Source: an uncultured bacterium (GTDB lineage Bacteria > Cyanobacteriota > Vampirovibrionia > Gastranaerophilales > Gastranaerophilaceae). From it: DNA of 64,000 nucleotides. The notes under the pieces are model-generated. The model made no database searches. It was given only the letters and a program-made list of their open reading frames with translations, and was not told where the DNA came from. The position numbers and the translations under genes are program-made. The stretch is taken from the NCBI GenBank assembly GCA_949292185.1, contig CASEYP010000019.1, positions 124,001 to 188,000 on the forward strand, written 5' to 3'. Below are positions 56,456 to 64,000 of this stretch, piece after piece (positions within the stretch are counted from its first letter, which is position 1; the number at the start of each line of letters is the position of its first letter).

Positions 56456-57690
56456 ACTAATTTAATGATATTTCCTTGTTTATCGAATTCCATTAACATT
56501 TCGTTTTTGCCATCGGATCTTTCATAATATATTTTTGGCAATCCTTCTTTTGTATATGCGACATGTTTTTCGAAATCGGTTTTATAATTCATTACAGTAA
56601 CATCTTTTGAACCATCTTTAGATATTACCGTAAGTTTTTCGGAACCATCTGCTAAACGTTCACTAATTGATTGGTTATCTTGATTAAATGTAATCGTTTT
56701 TGGTTTGTTCAAATCAGTTTGATCTAAAATTGCAGCAAGATTTCCGTTTAAATCAAATCTATGAACCACTATTCCACCACTTTCAGTCATTGTCGAAATA
56801 GCTTCTAATGCTCCATTTGAAAAATATACTTTTTCTCCTTGAACTTGTTTTGGATCATAACCCAAAACATACGCTTGTGCAGGAACCAAGTCTTTATCTG
56901 CCATTGGATTCTTATTTGTTAAATTTGGAACAGGAGATTTTGTTTCTACAGAACGACTTGCTACAACACCATTTATGAATTGAAGTTTTTCTTTTGAATG
57001 TTGGTTTTCATCTTTTGTTACAATACTTGTTATATTTCCGTTTTTATCAAAATCTATTTTTCTTCCCATATTTTGAGCTTCATTTGTTTCAACGATGGAA
57101 GAAGTTTTTTCTTTTAAATTTACAATATATTCTTTTACAGTTCCATTTGGCTCATATTCCTTTTCTATTACCATAAATGGTTTGCCATCTTGGTATGCTG
57201 TTTCATTCAAAATTTTACCTGTTTCAGGTGAATATTTTACTAATTGAATTAGCGGAATTCTAGGTAATTTACCTTTTTCGATTATATTTAAATTTTCTTG
57301 GACTTGAACAAGACGTCCTTGTGCATCGTATGTTTCTATTTTATTTATAGCATCATTCGGAGCTTGAACTTCCATTTTATAGACAACGGTGCCATCATTT
57401 GTTTTCTTGATGATGCTATCCAATTCACCCATTGAATTATAAATTTTTTCACCTTGTATTGTTTTTATTGCTTCAGGTTGCAATATTGTCGGAAGAAGCG
57501 GTTGAACATTCTTTGCCACAGGTCTTGAAATTGATGGTGCATTATATGATGCTAATGCATTCATTCCGTTTAAATTTGAATTATTGCTAATTTGACTATT
57601 TTGTTGAGGTTGTTGAATCGGATTTGTATTTAATCCGTTTGGCATACTTATATTTCTAACCATTGGTAAAGAATTTATTGAGTCTATCAT
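56452..57690 (-). CDS. DG-repeat hypothetical protein related to the gene at 45810
   Basis: The 412-residue protein begins with a Gln/Asn-rich N terminus (TNPIQQPQQNSQISNNSNLN) and then has repeated turns such as QGEKIYNSMGELDSIIKKTN, VQGEKVYFSNGALEAISTM and FDKNGNITSIVTKDENQ, with a closing KQGNIIKLV. It resembles the 45810 protein in repeat style and in having a GTTACAAA element about 70 bases upstream (57761-57768 on the other strand). No signal peptide is seen. Function is unknown. Confidence 0.7.
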   Translation of the reverse strand: MIDSINSLPMVRNISMPNGLNTNPIQQPQQNSQISNNSNLNGMNALASYNAPSISRPVAKNVQPLLPTILQPEAIKTIQGEKIYNSMGELDSIIKKTNDGTVVYKMEVQAPNDAINKIETYDAQGRLVQVQENLNIIEKGKLPRIPLIQLVKYSPETGKILNETAYQDGKPFMVIEKEYEPNGTVKEYIVNLKEKTSSIVETNEAQNMGRKIDFDKNGNITSIVTKDENQHSKEKLQFINGVVASRSVETKSPVPNLTNKNPMADKDLVPAQAYVLGYDPKQVQGEKVYFSNGALEAISTMTESGGIVVHRFDLNGNLAAILDQTDLNKPKTITFNQDNQSISERLADGSEKLTVISKDGSKDVTVMNYKTDFEKHVAYTKEGLPKIYYERSDGKNEMLMEFDKQGNIIKLV

Positions 57691-57864
57691 ACTACCGCCT
57701 TTATAAAATTTTCACACTACACTATATCTATAAAGGTATAACAAATACTTTTATTGCCAATTTGTAACTTTTTGTAAATTGTTAATTCTATTGCAATATT
57801 TAGGGTTTTTTAATTTTTATAGTATAATAAATTCAAGGGATATTTTTATGAAGAAGGAGCAAAG

Positions 57865-59235
57865 ATGTTCGGAGTAATACTAGCAGGGGGTTCAGGAAGT
57901 AGATTATGGCCATTATCAAGAGAATTATATCCTAAGCAACTCTTGAATTTATATGCTGAAAAAAGCTTATTACAATCTACTTTTGAGAGATTAAATAAGT
58001 TTATTCCTGCCGAAAATATTATCAGTGTTGCAAATACTAAACATCAAGCTAATGTTAAAATGCAACTTGGGAAATTGAGTGAAAATTCAATTATCCTATC
58101 TGAACCGATTTCTAAAAACACTGCTCCTGCTATTGCTCTTAGTGTAAAATATCTTATCGAAAATAATAAATCAGACGAAACTGTTCTTGTTGTTCCATCT
58201 GATTTGCTAATCGAAGATAACGAAAAATTTATTCAAACAATAAAAGAAGCTCAACCGCTTGTTGATAAGGGTTATATTGTAACTTTCGGGATAAAACCTA
58301 ATTACCCTGAAACAGGATTTGGTTATATTTGCGCAGATAATAATATCGTTAAAAGTTTCACTGAAAAACCTGACAAACAAACCGCTGAAGAATATATTAA
58401 AAAATCAAATTATTTCTGGAATAGCGGAATTTTTATGTTTAAAGCTTCTGTTATGATGAAAGAATTTGACAAATATTGTCCTGAAATTTCTGCAATAATC
58501 AATAAAATTAACTGTTCCGATAAAAATATTCCATTTACTGAATTTGAAAAAATGCCATCCATTTCAATCGATTATGCGGTTATGGAAAAAAGTGATAATA
58601 TTGCAATGGTTGAATTAAAATCTAACTGGAAAGATTTAGGTTCTTGGAAATCTATTTATGAAGTTAGTCCAAAAGATAAGAATAACAATGTTTTTGTCGG
58701 TCACGTTATCGATAAGGATTCTAAAAATTCCTTTGTTTACGCTTCATCAAAACTTGTAGCAACTATCGGACTTGAAGATACCGTTGTTATAGAAACAGAA
58801 GATGCCATTTTAGCTTGTAAAAAAGATCATACCGAAGATGTTAAACAAATTTATGAAACACTAAAAGAGCAACACGATGATACCCAAAAGGTTCATAAAA
58901 CCGTTTACAGACCTTGGGGATTTTATACAGTGATTGCAGAAGGAAAAGGTTTCCAAACAAAGATTATTCACGTAAATCCGGGACAACAATTATCTGTTCA
59001 ATCACATAACCACAGAAGTGAACATTGGGTTATGTTATCAGGTATGGCAAAAGTCGTTCTGGAAGGGGAAGATCATATTCTATCTCCAGGACATAGTATT
59101 GATATCCCGGTAAAAGCTATCCATTCATTACAAAATCCTTTTGAAGAAGACTTGGAAATTATTGAAGTTCAAAAAGGTGATATACTTTCTGAAGATGATA
59201 TTATCAGATATGAAGATATCTACGGTCGTGTATAA
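57865..59235 (+). CDS. manC: Mannose-1-phosphate guanylyltransferase / mannose-6-phosphate isomerase
   Basis: The 456-residue protein makes GDP-mannose. It starts with the nucleotidyltransferase signature VILAGGSGSRLWPLSRELYP, continues with VLVVPSDLLIEDN and FTEKPDKQTAEEYI, and ends in a cupin domain (YRPWGFYTVI, HRSEHWVMLSGMAKVVL with metal-binding His) typical of bifunctional enzymes. It would supply mannose or derived sugars for surface glycans. A SD (AGAAGGAG) precedes the ATG. Confidence 0.93.
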   Translation: MFGVILAGGSGSRLWPLSRELYPKQLLNLYAEKSLLQSTFERLNKFIPAENIISVANTKHQANVKMQLGKLSENSIILSEPISKNTAPAIALSVKYLIENNKSDETVLVVPSDLLIEDNEKFIQTIKEAQPLVDKGYIVTFGIKPNYPETGFGYICADNNIVKSFTEKPDKQTAEEYIKKSNYFWNSGIFMFKASVMMKEFDKYCPEISAIINKINCSDKNIPFTEFEKMPSISIDYAVMEKSDNIAMVELKSNWKDLGSWKSIYEVSPKDKNNNVFVGHVIDKDSKNSFVYASSKLVATIGLEDTVVIETEDAILACKKDHTEDVKQIYETLKEQHDDTQKVHKTVYRPWGFYTVIAEGKGFQTKIIHVNPGQQLSVQSHNHRSEHWVMLSGMAKVVLEGEDHILSPGHSIDIPVKAIHSLQNPFEEDLEIIEVQKGDILSEDDIIRYEDIYGRV

Positions 59236-59306
59236 GTCTTGATTTTCAATGGTCTTTAGGGTTTGTAACATTATGTAAATAATATATCCTTTTTATATAA
59301 AATTGA

Positions 59307-59330
59307 GCAATTTTGGATTTTCCAAATTGT
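59307..59330 (+). terminator. Possible terminator after manC
   Basis: CAATTTTGGA and TCCAAATTG (within 59307-59330) pair with one bulged T. Only a short T-run follows, so it is a weak candidate; the -35 of the next promoter overlaps it. Confidence 0.4.
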
Positions 59331-59355
59331 TTAATATAATATAACGAGGTATAAT
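59327..59355 (+). promoter_or_regulatory. Strong promoter before the 59.36-59.69 kb region
   Basis: TTGTTT (59327-59332), 17-base spacer, consensus TATAAT (59350-59355). The predicted transcription start falls at about 59361-59363, right on the ATG of the 61-residue ORF, so the transcript is leaderless or is a non-coding RNA. Confidence 0.65.
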
Positions 59356-59362
59356 TATTATC

Positions 59363-59548
59363 ATGACCGAGAAGACTGAACAAAACTTAAAAGTAATTAG
59401 AAGAGATGCTCCAGAGACGAGAGAACAAGAAGTTGTTGACAAAAATCGGTTAACTCGGCAGACAAATCCGATTGTAAGAAAGTTGTTGGACTTCAGTTTA
59501 TCTGACAAAACCTGCAAATTTTCGGTTAAAGATTTGTTTAAAAGATAG
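59363..59548 (+). CDS. Small 61-residue ORF, coding or RNA uncertain
   Basis: The frame encodes MTEKTEQNLKVIRRDAPETR and then a basic, helical stretch (KLLDFSLSDKTCKFSVKDLF). The start lies where the promoter (59327-59355) would begin transcription and no SD is visible. Codon use (two CGG and a CAG) is less AT-biased than its neighbours. AATCGG (59444-59449) pairs with CCGATT (59468-59473), so an RNA function is possible. It is followed by the GC-rich stretch at 59549-59693. Confidence 0.4.
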   Translation: MTEKTEQNLKVIRRDAPETREQEVVDKNRLTRQTNPIVRKLLDFSLSDKTCKFSVKDLFKR

Positions 59549-59693
59549 GCTCATGTAGCACGGTTTTATGAGGATCGACACGCTGGGTAATTCTTGCGGT
59601 TTGTGAAGGGCTGAAACGTAATTTTACTTCGTTTCCCCACTTGGGGGGCGATTTAAAAATAAGTTGTCGGTAGTTTTTTAAAGTTTTTAATTT
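59549..59693 (+). other. GC-rich, hairpin-rich intergenic stretch
   Basis: This 145-base segment is visibly richer in G and C than its surroundings. It has CTCAT (59550-59554)/ATGAG (59568-59572), GAAACG (59613-59618)/CGTTTC (59630-59635) and CCCC/GGGG (59635-59638, 59643-59646). It may be the 3' half of a non-coding RNA from the promoter at 59327, or a leader for the gene at 59694. It does not match the tmRNA, SRP RNA or RNase P motifs that I know. Confidence 0.4.
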
Positions 59694-60209
59694 ATGTATG
59701 AAATAAAAAAACAAATATATTTGGATTTTACAAAAAATCAGAAATCCGCATTATGTAATTATTTGCGAGCTTTGGTAAAAAAATCAATGGATTTAACTGT
59801 TGATGAAATTTTCGAAAGCTTCGTCGCTGATGAAAAGTATTATTTGGAATTACATTGTTCAAGATTTGAATTTTTGGAAGATATAATCGATAATAATGAT
59901 TTTAAAAGCGATACCATAAAATATTTAAAAGAATGCAAAAAATATTATGAATACAAAGAAAAACAACGACCAATAATAGAAGCAAATAAAGAATATGAAA
60001 AACAAAAACGAAAATTCCTTCAAGAAGTAAAAATGTCTAAAGAAGCACCGACAAAGAAACAACTTTATTATTATGATAGACTTTGCAAAAAATATGATAT
60101 AGAGAAAAAAGAATTAACATCAAAACTTGAAGCCCGTAATGAAATTGATAGAATAATAACGGAACATCAATCAGATTATAAAATAAATCCCGAAACAAAC
60201 GAGGAATAA
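59694..60209 (+). CDS. Hypothetical basic protein, 171 residues
   Basis: The protein has an N-terminal acidic part and a mostly helical, Lys/Glu-rich middle (DTIKYLKECKKYYEYKEKQR). Near residues 117-135 APTKKQLYYYDRLCKKYDIE resembles a short motif seen in several phage and plasmid proteins, but no family can be assigned. There is no clear ribosome site. The stop is three bases before prmC, so they are co-transcribed. Confidence 0.65.
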   Translation: MYEIKKQIYLDFTKNQKSALCNYLRALVKKSMDLTVDEIFESFVADEKYYLELHCSRFEFLEDIIDNNDFKSDTIKYLKECKKYYEYKEKQRPIIEANKEYEKQKRKFLQEVKMSKEAPTKKQLYYYDRLCKKYDIEKKELTSKLEARNEIDRIITEHQSDYKINPETNEE

Positions 60210-60212
60210 ATA

Positions 60213-61055
60213 ATGATACTTATACCGGATATTGTAAAAATACTAACAGATTCAGGAATAGAACCAAACGAAGCAAATGTTGAAGTTAAACTTCTCATTG
60301 AACATTTTGCGGGATATTCGCTGGTTGATATTTTAATGGGTAAAAAGCTTGACGAAGAAAAGCTTAAACTTGTAGAAGAAAAAGCAAAATATAGAGCTAA
60401 AACAAAAGAACCTATACAATATATTATTGGCAGTGCAGATTTTATGGGTGAAAAATTTTTAGTAAATCCATCCGTTTTAATTCCTCGAGATGAAACAGAA
60501 ATTCTTGTTAGAAAAGCTATTGAAATCATTGAGAAAAATAACTTTAAACAAGCTCTTGATATAGGTACAGGTTCAGGTTGTATAGCTTGTATGGTTGCAA
60601 AATTAACATCTTGCCAAATTATAGGCCTTGATATCTCAACAGAAGCAATACATACGGCTTTTTCTAATATGGAAAGAATGGAACTTTTTAACAAAGCAAC
60701 ATTTAGAAAATCTGATATATATTCAAAAATCAGACCTGAAGAAAAATTTGATATTATAATTTCTAATCCTCCATATATTCCGCCAAAATTAAAAGCAACT
60801 ATTCAAAAGGAAGTGTCTTTTGAACCTGAGAATGCACTTTATACAAATGATGAAAAAGGGTTAGAATTTTATGAAAAAATAATAAAAGATGCACCAAAAT
60901 TTTTAAATCCAAAAGGCTATGTAATTTTTGAACTTGGTATAGGGCAAAGTCAAGATGTTGCACAGATTTTCAACACTTATCATTTCACAAATATTCAAAT
61001 AGTAAAAGACCTTGCAAATATTGATAGGGTAATTTTTGCAAATTTAAACAACTAA
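60213..61055 (+). CDS. prmC: Peptide chain release factor N5-glutamine methyltransferase
   Basis: The 280-residue enzyme methylates the GGQ glutamine of release factors. It has a N-terminal helical domain, ALDIGTGSGCIACMVAKL (SAM site), IIGLDISTEAI, and the catalytic IISNPPYIPPKLKA. The C-terminal part has FELGIGQSQDV. Its last four bases overlap the end of convergent bioC. Confidence 0.94.
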   Translation: MILIPDIVKILTDSGIEPNEANVEVKLLIEHFAGYSLVDILMGKKLDEEKLKLVEEKAKYRAKTKEPIQYIIGSADFMGEKFLVNPSVLIPRDETEILVRKAIEIIEKNNFKQALDIGTGSGCIACMVAKLTSCQIIGLDISTEAIHTAFSNMERMELFNKATFRKSDIYSKIRPEEKFDIIISNPPYIPPKLKATIQKEVSFEPENALYTNDEKGLEFYEKIIKDAPKFLNPKGYVIFELGIGQSQDVAQIFNTYHFTNIQIVKDLANIDRVIFANLNN

Positions 61056-61795
61056 TGAATTCTTCTTGCTATAACAATTAAAGGTGCATAAGTTAGAGTA
61101 TTTTCGGGATATTTTTTTGAAAACTTATCGCAAAATTCTTTAACCTTAACTATAGTCCAAGCTTTATCTGATAGTGAATTTACGCCTGTATTTTTCAAAT
61201 GTGCCAACATCTCCAATGGCGTTTGAAATTTCATATCTTCATAAAAACTTTCGCAATATAAAACTTCAAATCCATGATTTTTCAAAATATTTTCAATTTC
61301 ATCTTGAGATTTATACTTTAATGAAAGTCCCGTAATTTCTTTTATCTGTTTAAAATTTTCAGGTGTAAATGTCGAAAATGCCAAAACAGCATTATCTTTC
61401 ATTGACAATTTTAAAATATCAATAGCCTTATCCAAATTTTCAAACCACTGAAACATAGCATTTGAAATTATCAAATCCATTTTCTGAGAAGGTTTTATTT
61501 TTAGTGCATTTCCGCAATAAAATTCGACATTTGGAATAAGTTTTTGAATATATAACTTTGATTTGCTAACAAGATCATTTGCATAATAGTTTTTAAATGA
61601 AATATCTTTAACAATACGTTTTGTCAAAAGTCCTGTTCCTGAACCAAGTTCTAAAATTTTCTCAAAATTAGAAGAAATCTTAGCAAGTTCAATAACCATC
61701 TTAGTTGCCATCAAATCTTGAACAACAGCATTTTTATCGTATTTATTCATACTTTTTTCAAAATGTTTTTTAACTTGTTTTGAATCTATTGGCAT
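61052..61795 (-). CDS. bioC: Malonyl-ACP O-methyltransferase BioC-like
   Basis: The 247-residue SAM methyltransferase masks malonyl-ACP so that the fatty-acid machinery can build the pimeloyl chain of biotin. It has KHFEKSMNKYDKNAVVQDLM, ILELGSGTGLLTKRI and IISNAMFQWFENLDKAI, which are BioC features. It overlaps bioG by ten bases. The assignment rests on neighbours bioF and bioG as well as sequence. Confidence 0.9.
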   Translation of the reverse strand: MPIDSKQVKKHFEKSMNKYDKNAVVQDLMATKMVIELAKISSNFEKILELGSGTGLLTKRIVKDISFKNYYANDLVSKSKLYIQKLIPNVEFYCGNALKIKPSQKMDLIISNAMFQWFENLDKAIDILKLSMKDNAVLAFSTFTPENFKQIKEITGLSLKYKSQDEIENILKNHGFEVLYCESFYEDMKFQTPLEMLAHLKNTGVNSLSDKAWTIVKVKEFCDKFSKKYPENTLTYAPLIVIARRIH

Positions 61796-62460
61796 AAATC
61801 AACAATCTCTTTCCAGCTTGTAAAGTTGAAAAACGGAGAATGTCCGTATTCTAAAACTTTTATTTCAGTATTATTTTTATTATGGCTAGATTTTTGATTA
61901 GCTGGTGGAATAATTTTATCAAATTCACTTACCAATGCTATATCATAAAATTTTTCATAATTTATTTTTGTATTTTTGATCAAATTATATAAATTTTCAA
62001 GTTCTGATACCCTATTTTCAATAGAACGCTGAACAGGGTTTTGCATATATTTGTTATATTCTTCTTCTGTTTTAAATACGTTCTTATAAAACTTTCCGCC
62101 TAAACCCACTGCGGCATGCTTTAGTGTTAATTCAAACATCTTAACAGGTATTCCAAATTCATTATCAACAGGAGTAACTGTTCCATTTATCGCAATTTTA
62201 TAATCAAAATCAACAAATAAATCTTTTAATAAATATGCTACAAATACGCCCATTGACCAAGTTATTAGAAATTTCTGTTCATAAAATGAAGATAAATCTT
62301 TGATAATATCTAAATCTTGAATTTCGTTATAATCATAGACTATTAAAACATCAAAGCCATCACAATTAAGGAATATGAAAGGATTTTCATCAAAACTCCA
62401 ACCGGCAAAAAAGACTATCAAATTTTTATTATTTTGCCTATTTAGCCAAAAGTTTTTCAT
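61786..62460 (-). CDS. bioG: Pimeloyl-ACP methyl ester esterase BioG-like
   Basis: This 224-residue alpha/beta-hydrolase-like protein has the BioG/DUF452 pattern: NNKNLIVFFAGWSFDENPF, the nucleophile in LITWSMGVFVAYLL, SEFDKIIPPANQ with Asp, and YGHSPFFN with the catalytic His. It removes the methyl ester after chain elongation, an alternative to BioH. It overlaps bioF by 23 bases and bioC by ten, giving tight coupling. Confidence 0.88.
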   Translation of the reverse strand: MKNFWLNRQNNKNLIVFFAGWSFDENPFIFLNCDGFDVLIVYDYNEIQDLDIIKDLSSFYEQKFLITWSMGVFVAYLLKDLFVDFDYKIAINGTVTPVDNEFGIPVKMFELTLKHAAVGLGGKFYKNVFKTEEEYNKYMQNPVQRSIENRVSELENLYNLIKNTKINYEKFYDIALVSEFDKIIPPANQKSSHNKNNTEIKVLEYGHSPFFNFTSWKEIVDLCQ

Positions 62461-63571
62461 TTACTATCTCCTTCAAATTTGTCAATTCATTTTCTTCAAT
62501 ATCGCAAGTCAAAGACAAACGTATTCTAGAAGTTCCGACAGGAACGGTCGGAGGTCTTATCGGAAGTGTAAAATATCCGTTATGGAATAAGACCTCACAC
62601 AAATCTATAGTGTCCTTATTTTCCCCAACAATTACAGGAATAATATGACTATCACTTCCAAAACTTTTACCTATAGATAACATTTTCTTACATTTTTCTC
62701 TAACTTTAGGAAACTTATTTTCTATAATCCATTTTGAAAAAGCTATACATATTGGAGGTAATGCCGTTGAGAAAATAAATGAACGAGATTTATTGATTAA
62801 AAAGTCAATCAAAACTCTTGAACCAACAGCAAATGCACCCATTGAACCTACAGATTTTCCAAAAGTTCCAACAATTAAATCAACATCATCAATAATCCCT
62901 AAATCCTCAGCAACTCCAAGCCCTTTTTCTCCAAAAACTCCAAAAGCATGAGCTTCATCAATTATAAAATTACAATCGTATTTTTTCTTTAATTCAACAA
63001 TCTTTTTCAAATCTTCAATGTCGCCATCCATTGAAAAAACACTTTCGGTAATAATAAAAGCATTTCGATAATTTTTACGTTCCCTTATCAAAAGTTTTTC
63101 TAAAACTTCCATATTATTATGCGGAAATCTGAAAAACTTACCTTCTGATAATCTCATACCATCAATAATAGATGCGTGATTTAATTTGTCAGAAAAAATA
63201 ACATCACCCTTTAGATTTAACGCACTTGAAATCCCAACATTTGCATGATATCCGCTATTAAAAATCAATGCTGCATCTTTTTTATACAAACTTGATAAAA
63301 GAGTTTCTAATTCTTTATACACAGGCAAAGTTCCTGTTAATAATCTTGAAGATGCACTTCCAAATGAATATTTATCCCCGACAATATCTAAAAATTCTTT
63401 TGTAATTTCTCTATTATCAGCAAAATTTAAGTAATTATTTGAAGATAAATTCAAAAGCTTCTGACCCTTGTAAAAAATAAACTTACCGTCTTTTGCTTCA
63501 AAATCTTTTAAATTTCTAAAATGTGAATTACTTTTTAATTCTTCCAAAAATTTTCTATAATCATCATACAT
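62438..63571 (-). CDS. bioF: 8-amino-7-oxononanoate synthase
   Basis: The 377-residue PLP enzyme condenses pimeloyl-ACP or -CoA with alanine. It has LNLSSNNYLNFADNREI, SFGSASSRLLTGTLPVY, FIIDEAHAFGVFGEKG (PLP Asp and His) and GTFGKSVGSMGAFAVG with the Lys. It is first in bioF-bioG-bioC. A promoter lies so near that the transcript may start at the ATG; no SD is visible. Confidence 0.94.
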   Translation of the reverse strand: MYDDYRKFLEELKSNSHFRNLKDFEAKDGKFIFYKGQKLLNLSSNNYLNFADNREITKEFLDIVGDKYSFGSASSRLLTGTLPVYKELETLLSSLYKKDAALIFNSGYHANVGISSALNLKGDVIFSDKLNHASIIDGMRLSEGKFFRFPHNNMEVLEKLLIRERKNYRNAFIITESVFSMDGDIEDLKKIVELKKKYDCNFIIDEAHAFGVFGEKGLGVAEDLGIIDDVDLIVGTFGKSVGSMGAFAVGSRVLIDFLINKSRSFIFSTALPPICIAFSKWIIENKFPKVREKCKKMLSIGKSFGSDSHIIPVIVGENKDTIDLCEVLFHNGYFTLPIRPPTVPVGTSRIRLSLTCDIEENELTNLKEIVNEKLLAK

Positions 63572-63577
63572 ACAACT

Positions 63578-63606
63578 AATTTATGACAAACTAATAACTA
63601 TTTCAA
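63578..63606 (-). promoter_or_regulatory. bioF promoter, possibly giving a leaderless mRNA
   Basis: On the minus strand TTGAAA (63606-63601), a 17-base spacer and TAAATT (63583-63578) place the start near 63571, the first base of the bioF ATG. No SD precedes the ATG. No BirA-type operator palindrome was seen. Confidence 0.5.
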
Positions 63607-63619
63607 CAATAATTAAGCA

Positions 63620-63649
63620 TAAAAAAAAGAACTCCGAAATCGAAGTTCT
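63620..63649 (-). terminator. Terminator of the gene at the right edge
   Basis: AGAACTCCG (63628-63636) pairs with CGAAGTTCT (63641-63649) with one G-T wobble. The A-run at 63621-63628 is an eight-U run on the minus strand, 21 bases past the stop at 63671. Confidence 0.85.
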
Positions 63650-63670
63650 AACCTACCACTAAACTATCTT

Positions 63671-64000
63671 CTACTTATCTATATGAACATTTTTACTTTC
63701 GTATTCAATGCCCATTTCTCTAAGTGTTTTAATAAAATTCTGTGCACAAATTCTTTGAGCTTCCGGAGGTACAATCCTTAAAATTTCAACAGTTCTAGAA
63801 ATTACAGGATCCTTATCATACCAACGGTTATTTGCATTCACAGGTTTTACCATTGCATAAAACTTATCTATTGTTTCTTTTGAAACTTTTTCTTCAATTT
63901 TTTGTAAGAAAATTTCTGCCTGAGCTCTTAATTCAGTTTGATAATTTCTTAAAAGCTCAATTACTTCTAATAATAATGGGTCATGATCATACCAACGTTT
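63671..64000 (-). CDS. Repeat-containing protein, C-terminal part (5' end outside window)
   Basis: The frame is open to the right window edge; the ATG at 63853 is probably internal. The 109 visible residues hold two copies of a unit with RWYDHDPLLLEVIELLRNY and RWYDKDPVISRTVEILRIV, each followed by a helix (AEIFLQKIEE / AQNFIKTLRE). The repeated W-Y-D-x-D-P motif about 57 residues apart suggests an array of such units upstream. I do not recognise the family. A terminator follows at 63620-63649. Confidence 0.68.
   Translation of the reverse strand, partial: KRWYDHDPLLLEVIELLRNYQTELRAQAEIFLQKIEEKVSKETIDKFYAMVKPVNANNRWYDKDPVISRTVEILRIVPPEAQRICAQNFIKTLREMGIEYESKNVHIDK

Noticed and set aside
59293-59517. 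A 74-residue minus-strand ORF
   Set aside because: It lies against a strong plus-strand promoter, has no ribosome site and shows no homology; a shadow of the plus strand.
59581-59620. GCTGGGTAA followed by GTGAAGGG, slightly like a part of cyanobacterial RNase P RNA
   Set aside because: The universally conserved GAGGAAAGTCC-type element and the later conserved ACAGAAACA region are missing; the likeness is short and probably chance.
59643-59652. GGGGGGCGAT, reminiscent of the 5' end of some tmRNA genes
   Set aside because: The tmRNA T-arm and acceptor partner (GTTCGAATC and CCA-type end) are absent in the following sequence, and the rest does not match.
1-64000. tRNA, rRNA, CRISPR arrays and insertion sequences
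   Set aside because: None were found on reading both strands; no transposase, inverted terminal repeats or regular repeats were noticed.

Overview
The window is an AT-rich (roughly one-third G+C by eye, not counted) stretch of a diderm, probably anaerobic, bacterial chromosome. I infer the non-photosynthetic sister group of Cyanobacteria (Melainabacteria/Vampirovibrionia, gut Gastranaerophilales). The reasons are a short three-POTRA Omp85/BamA, prepilin-like proteins with a C-terminal D-NG-GPN--G-D motif, many signal-peptide TPR proteins, PPi-dependent phosphofructokinase, a flavodiiron-ferritin pair, MEP-pathway isoprenoid synthesis and many short lineage-specific proteins. No rRNA, tRNA, insertion sequence, prophage or CRISPR array was found.

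Layout. 1-8 kb (+): the end of a prepilin-like protein, tpiA, rsmD, a family-9 glycosyltransferase, a GAF-GGDEF-HD-GYP protein, thiL-ispD, and a nucleotidyltransferase broken by a frameshift. 8-13.7 kb (-): lepB, a polyprenyl synthase and the wall/division run murC-murB-ddl-ftsQ. 13.9-15.7 kb (+): three tandem GNAT-like paralogues. 15.7-24.2 kb: udp, ompH-like, bamA and rsmI, a LuxR-type regulator, lepA. 24.3-34.8 kb: a 52-residue gene with its own promoter and terminator, an orphan methyltetrahydrofolate-methyltransferase-like gene, TPR proteins, a C_GCAxxG_C_C protein, crcB, a prepilin, xerC/D, and engB. 34.8-35.2 kb: a candidate structured RNA. 35.2-41.3 kb: flavodiiron protein and ferritin, then leuS and PPi-PFK on the other strand. 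41.5-48.3 kb (+): grpE-dnaJ, a secreted propeller, an O-methyltransferase, HIT, an EF-hand/LysM-like protein, and speE. 48.4-55.7 kb (-): the fatty-acid cluster fabF-acpP-fabG-fabD-fabH-plsX with rpmF and DUF177. 55.8-64 kb: thiE, a DG-repeat protein, a GDP-mannose pyrophosphorylase, a short ORF followed by a GC-rich RNA-like stretch, prmC, the biotin operon bioF-bioG-bioC, and a partial gene with a W-Y-D-x-D-P repeat.

How it fits together. The window covers envelope building: mur/ddl/ftsQ, polyprenyl carrier synthesis via ispD and the prenyl synthase, fab/plsX lipids, and BamA/OmpH outer-membrane assembly. It also holds cofactor synthesis (biotin, thiamine steps thiL and thiE), PPi-based glycolysis, and oxygen/iron protection. 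Nothing here is a clear new defence or mobile system. The most worthwhile unknowns are the 6S-like RNA candidate (34.79-34.98 kb), the promoter-driven RNA-like stretch at 59.36-59.69 kb, the small gene at 24.33-24.49 kb, the GNAT-like trio, and a shared upstream motif in front of three lineage-specific protein genes. All functional calls come from reading the sequence; no searches were run.
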